From positions 1,719,361 to 1,783,360 of the forward strand of contig JAQFVV010000206.1 in the NCBI GenBank assembly GCA_028023455.1: a stretch of DNA of 64,000 nucleotides, in the 5' to 3' direction. This DNA comes from Epiperipatus broadwayi. Its lineage: Eukaryota; Onychophora; Udeonychophora; Euonychophora; Peripatidae. The notes under the pieces were generated by a model. It ran no database searches, was not told the DNA's origin, and saw only the letters and a list, made by a program, of their open reading frames with translations. Both the position numbers and the translations under genes were made by a program. Positions 61,029-64,000 of this stretch are shown here, in pieces; position 1 is the stretch's first letter, and every line of letters starts with the position of its first letter.

Positions 61029-63430
61029 GTAAGCACATTAATCCCCTTTACAATATATTAGTGTAGAAATTAAAATATTTTGTTATATTATTACATACAT
61101 AACTTACAAATAAATCAAGTTTTCAAATTTTATAGAGAATAATTACACATAATATAAGACTAACATGCTTTGGGGATTAGAATACTATATTCATGTACTG
61201 ACTTCAAAAACTAAAATAGGTATGATTTTTGTGACTAAGGACACATTCAATATAGAGTTCCGTTATACAACATAGACTCTGGCATTAATGATATAACATG
61301 TATTTGTTTTGTGTCTGCATTCTTCATTTTTTTAATCTTATTTTTTCACAACTAGATGTGGACTATTTTTTATTTGCAATATTTACTAGTAGCGTTTGTA
61401 TATAATTTGTTTCATTATGTGCATGAGTATGTTTTTTTTAAAATCAGCTTTTTGTTCAACTGTAGTAATGAAATAGGCAGATAGCATTATTACTTTTTTT
61501 ATAGAATCCATATTAGCCTGTTTAAATCGACAGTGTTGAAAAAAATAGAGTAATTTTTGCTATTGAATACTACAATGCAATCCAATTTACGATTTGAAAT
61601 GAAAACTAATTTAAGACAAGGATTATTATTTCAACAAAATGCCGAATGATCTCAATAATAGGTCAGGATTTTTCAACAATAAAATAGAAGCAGATCATGC
61701 CTTTCACTCACACAAAATTACTTTGTGCTAAATAAAATAATAAAGACAAAAAAGCAAGAGATCATTAGCGTTCAAACTCAGCTCATCGATGCATTCATAA
61801 TTTCTAATAATATTTCAGTGTAATTTTTACAGTCATACTGCAAATATGATATTCTAGAATTAAAATCATACTAAGTATACCTAATGACTATTAGCTATAT
61901 TTGTTTGTTATATGCTTTTAGTATAGACAAAGCTAAGTCTGAGATTTTATTATAGAGGAACTCCACCTTGTTTGATTCCTACTCAACAAAAGAGGGGGGT
62001 GATATATAAATATAGATATATTTTATGTATTAAAAAAATTGTATCAGACTAGAGAAAAACAATTATTTGATTTAATGTCATTGGCTAATACAAATATTCT
62101 ACATTGTTTTATTATAGTGTTTAAACTTATTAGAAACATAATAAAATGAATATATACACATACATTTTTTATGTATAATAAACCATAATAGTCTCTTCTT
62201 TTTAATAAACAAAGAATATTGTAAAATTGAATATGATATTCTGATCTTAGTGATAGAAATAGGCTGGTTATAACTACAATCATATAAATTAAGTTAAAAG
62301 TCAACTAAAATAGAGTAATATTTCATAAGTTAAAGATTCACTTAAGTCTCAGAGTTAAGAAAGAAAATTAAATTGGTGCTCCATTTCAAAATTTTGAGTA
62401 GGAAAGTAAATAAAAAATAAAATTATAATGATTAATAGCATATAATATATAAAATAATTGAATGGTTAATTATTTGGGAAATCATATGAAGCAATAAAGC
62501 ACCACTAGTGGACAAGTTGAACTTAGTCCAGAATTCTTTAAGTCTTGAATTATTATTAAAGGATATTGCATTTTAATGTTTATGAAAAAGGAATAAGAAT
62601 TATTTTGACTTTTGTTACAATGTGTAATTATTTGGAGAATGGTTCTTGAAAACGTGTAAACAGAAAACTCTACTGGTTTTTTTGATCACATAGTTCACAC
62701 TTAAAGGTTGATTTCATGATATATCTTTCAAGTTCAGAAAGATACTAATAAATATTTACCATGACAGATATCATATTTGAATTTAGTGACTCAGACATGA
62801 AAATTCCATTATAATTAACAAGAATCTTAATGATATTCCACATTATCTTCCAAATTCCATATTCACAAAAACCAGGTTTCAACATATTTTCAGTATCAGA
62901 ATTCTGATCACCAAGTTTTAAATGCATAATTTAATCAGTGCAACATTTTTTTATTAAGGAAAACATTTCTTAAGAATAAATAAACAAATTCTTGTTATAC
63001 ATTAATAACTTGGACAGTAGATTCAATGGCCACTCCATGTCAGTTAATGCATCAAGTATTTCAGGTATCATGCTATTGTATCTATACAACTGAGGTATGT
63101 CTGCCCCAAAGACTGTGCCTTCATGTGCTAGTTGTATTGTTTTTATTAGATTGGAGATTGAACCATTCTTTAGTTTATAGACTGATTGTGAGTTTTATTC
63201 GAATTCAGTCTCACTTCTTACCTGTGATCACCAGTTGAGATTTATCATTTTTCAGTCATTTATTTATTGGAATGCGAAGTCAGATTAACCAATCTACTAT
63301 TATTTCTGGGGGGGGGGGCAACCCCATCATTCAAATTGATGCAGAGTTAAACCCTCTTTGTCATCCAATCTGTTGGTTCTTCTTTCCAGTGAGTTGTTTT
63401 CAATGTTTTAGTTCGCCATCTCCTTTCATA
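61029..63430. other. Intron sequence after the last visible exon
   Basis: I looked for the next alpha2delta block and did not find it. Open frames 62044-62304 and 62745-62927 show no family resemblance. From about 63000 the sequence becomes less AT-rich and probably belongs to the LINE at the window end (its 3' untranslated part on the minus strand), including a run of 11 G at 63308-63318. Confidence 0.5.
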
Positions 63431-64000
63431 CCCCAGACCTCCAGATGCTATAATGAATCTTCCTCTAATATCTTCGAGATCATAGTTTTGACCATATTGT
63501 TAAGGAGAGAAGTTCTGGTTGTCATTCAGTGCTATTTGTTTCCATGTATCCAAGAATAGTTCCTCAGGTGCCAGTAAGCGGTCTCTGATCTTAAGATTAC
63601 TTAAGGTTTCCTTGTATGTATTCCATGAGTTCCGCATGTTTTGATTGAATTTAATATGGCACCTGGTGAGCCCCAAAGCAAACAGAATGAAGATAGACAT
63701 TCTTATGACAGCAAATTTACCTCTGATCAAGGCTTTATTAAGATTAAGGATTTCAATACACCCTGATTGGACACTTGCAATTAGTCTATTTCTAAGATCC
63801 ATTAATTGAGGGCAGATAAAAAAGATGTGCTTCATAGTCTCCTCATACAAACAACATAATGTACATATTGAGTCAATTTTTTTAAACCCCCTATAAGTCA
63901 CTAAAAATGTCTCGTAGGCAAAGCACACAGATGGTATTTAATTAAGAAGTTCAGTATTTTTGGCTCTAAGGCCCAGTATCTTGGCTTTTTTGATTAATAA
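63431..64000 (-). mobile_element. LINE C-terminal region, running off the window end
   Basis: A minus-strand frame, 63928-63500 (142 codons), contains YRGFKKIDSICTLCCLYEET followed by MKHIFFICPQL, a C-x2-C-x(n)-H-x4-C zinc-knuckle of the kind at the C-terminus of several non-LTR retrotransposons, then IRDRLLAPEELFLDTWKQ. Upstream the frame can be followed, past a stop near 63938, as AKILGLRAKNTELLN to the window edge. The frame is open for 140 codons, so the copy is moderately young. The reverse transcriptase domain would lie beyond 64000. Confidence 0.7.

Noticed and set aside
63026-63559. Two + strand open frames of 70 and 95 codons
   Set aside because: They lie opposite the 3' part of a minus-strand LINE and include a G run; no family resemblance.

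Overview
The window looks like AT-rich nuclear DNA from an invertebrate animal. Genes are split into short exons with GT/AG borders, introns run to 7-12 kb, and most of the remaining sequence is decayed transposable elements of animal types (RTE-like and other non-LTR retrotransposons, hAT, Merlin, mariner-like, a tRNA-derived SINE). There are no operons, Shine-Dalgarno sites or bacterial-style genes. I cannot fix the phylum; a mollusc, arachnid or another large-genome invertebrate would all fit.

One host gene is recognisable. Five phase-0 exons on the + strand (31563-31646, 43564-43620, 51426-51467, 60679-60756, 60954-61028) join into one open frame that matches the Cache-domain part of a voltage-gated calcium channel alpha2delta subunit, closest by eye to alpha2delta-1/-2. 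The VWA domain upstream and the rest of the protein downstream are not visible here, so the window shows an internal slice of a very long gene. The 42-base exon is a candidate cassette microexon carrying an N-glycosylation sequon.

Region by region: 1-5.7 kb holds two foldback (palindromic) elements, one with another foldback inserted in it. 5.7-15 kb is mostly anonymous AT-rich sequence with a 46-bp minisatellite and weak tRNA-like relics. 15-19.5 kb holds a non-LTR retrotransposon on the minus strand beside a hAT-transposase pseudogene that is itself split by a palindromic insertion. 21-26.6 kb holds several copies of one LINE 3' end, two of them tail to tail. 29.4-29.9 kb has a faint mariner-like relic. 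31.77-32.92 kb is a nearly intact Merlin-type element with a transposase remnant, only 124 bp downstream of an exon. 34.7-36.3 kb has a tRNA-Val-like SINE and a short hAT element, both with target-site duplications. 37.8-39.1 kb is a tandem and inverted repeat array, and 41.6-42.2 kb a foldback cluster. 44.4-47.8 kb, 49.8-50.8 kb, 51.8-52.3 kb and 54.9-56.0 kb hold retrotransposon relics. 56.3-57.7 kb has two further foldbacks, 58.4-59.1 kb a hAT element with perfect 8-bp target duplications, and the last 0.6 kb the 3' part of another LINE.

The most unusual pattern is a short motif shared by three otherwise different palindromic or dispersed repeat families: CTGATGAA, a small hairpin, then GAAAC. 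It resembles the conserved core of a hammerhead ribozyme but has an extra or mispaired base at the foot of stem II.
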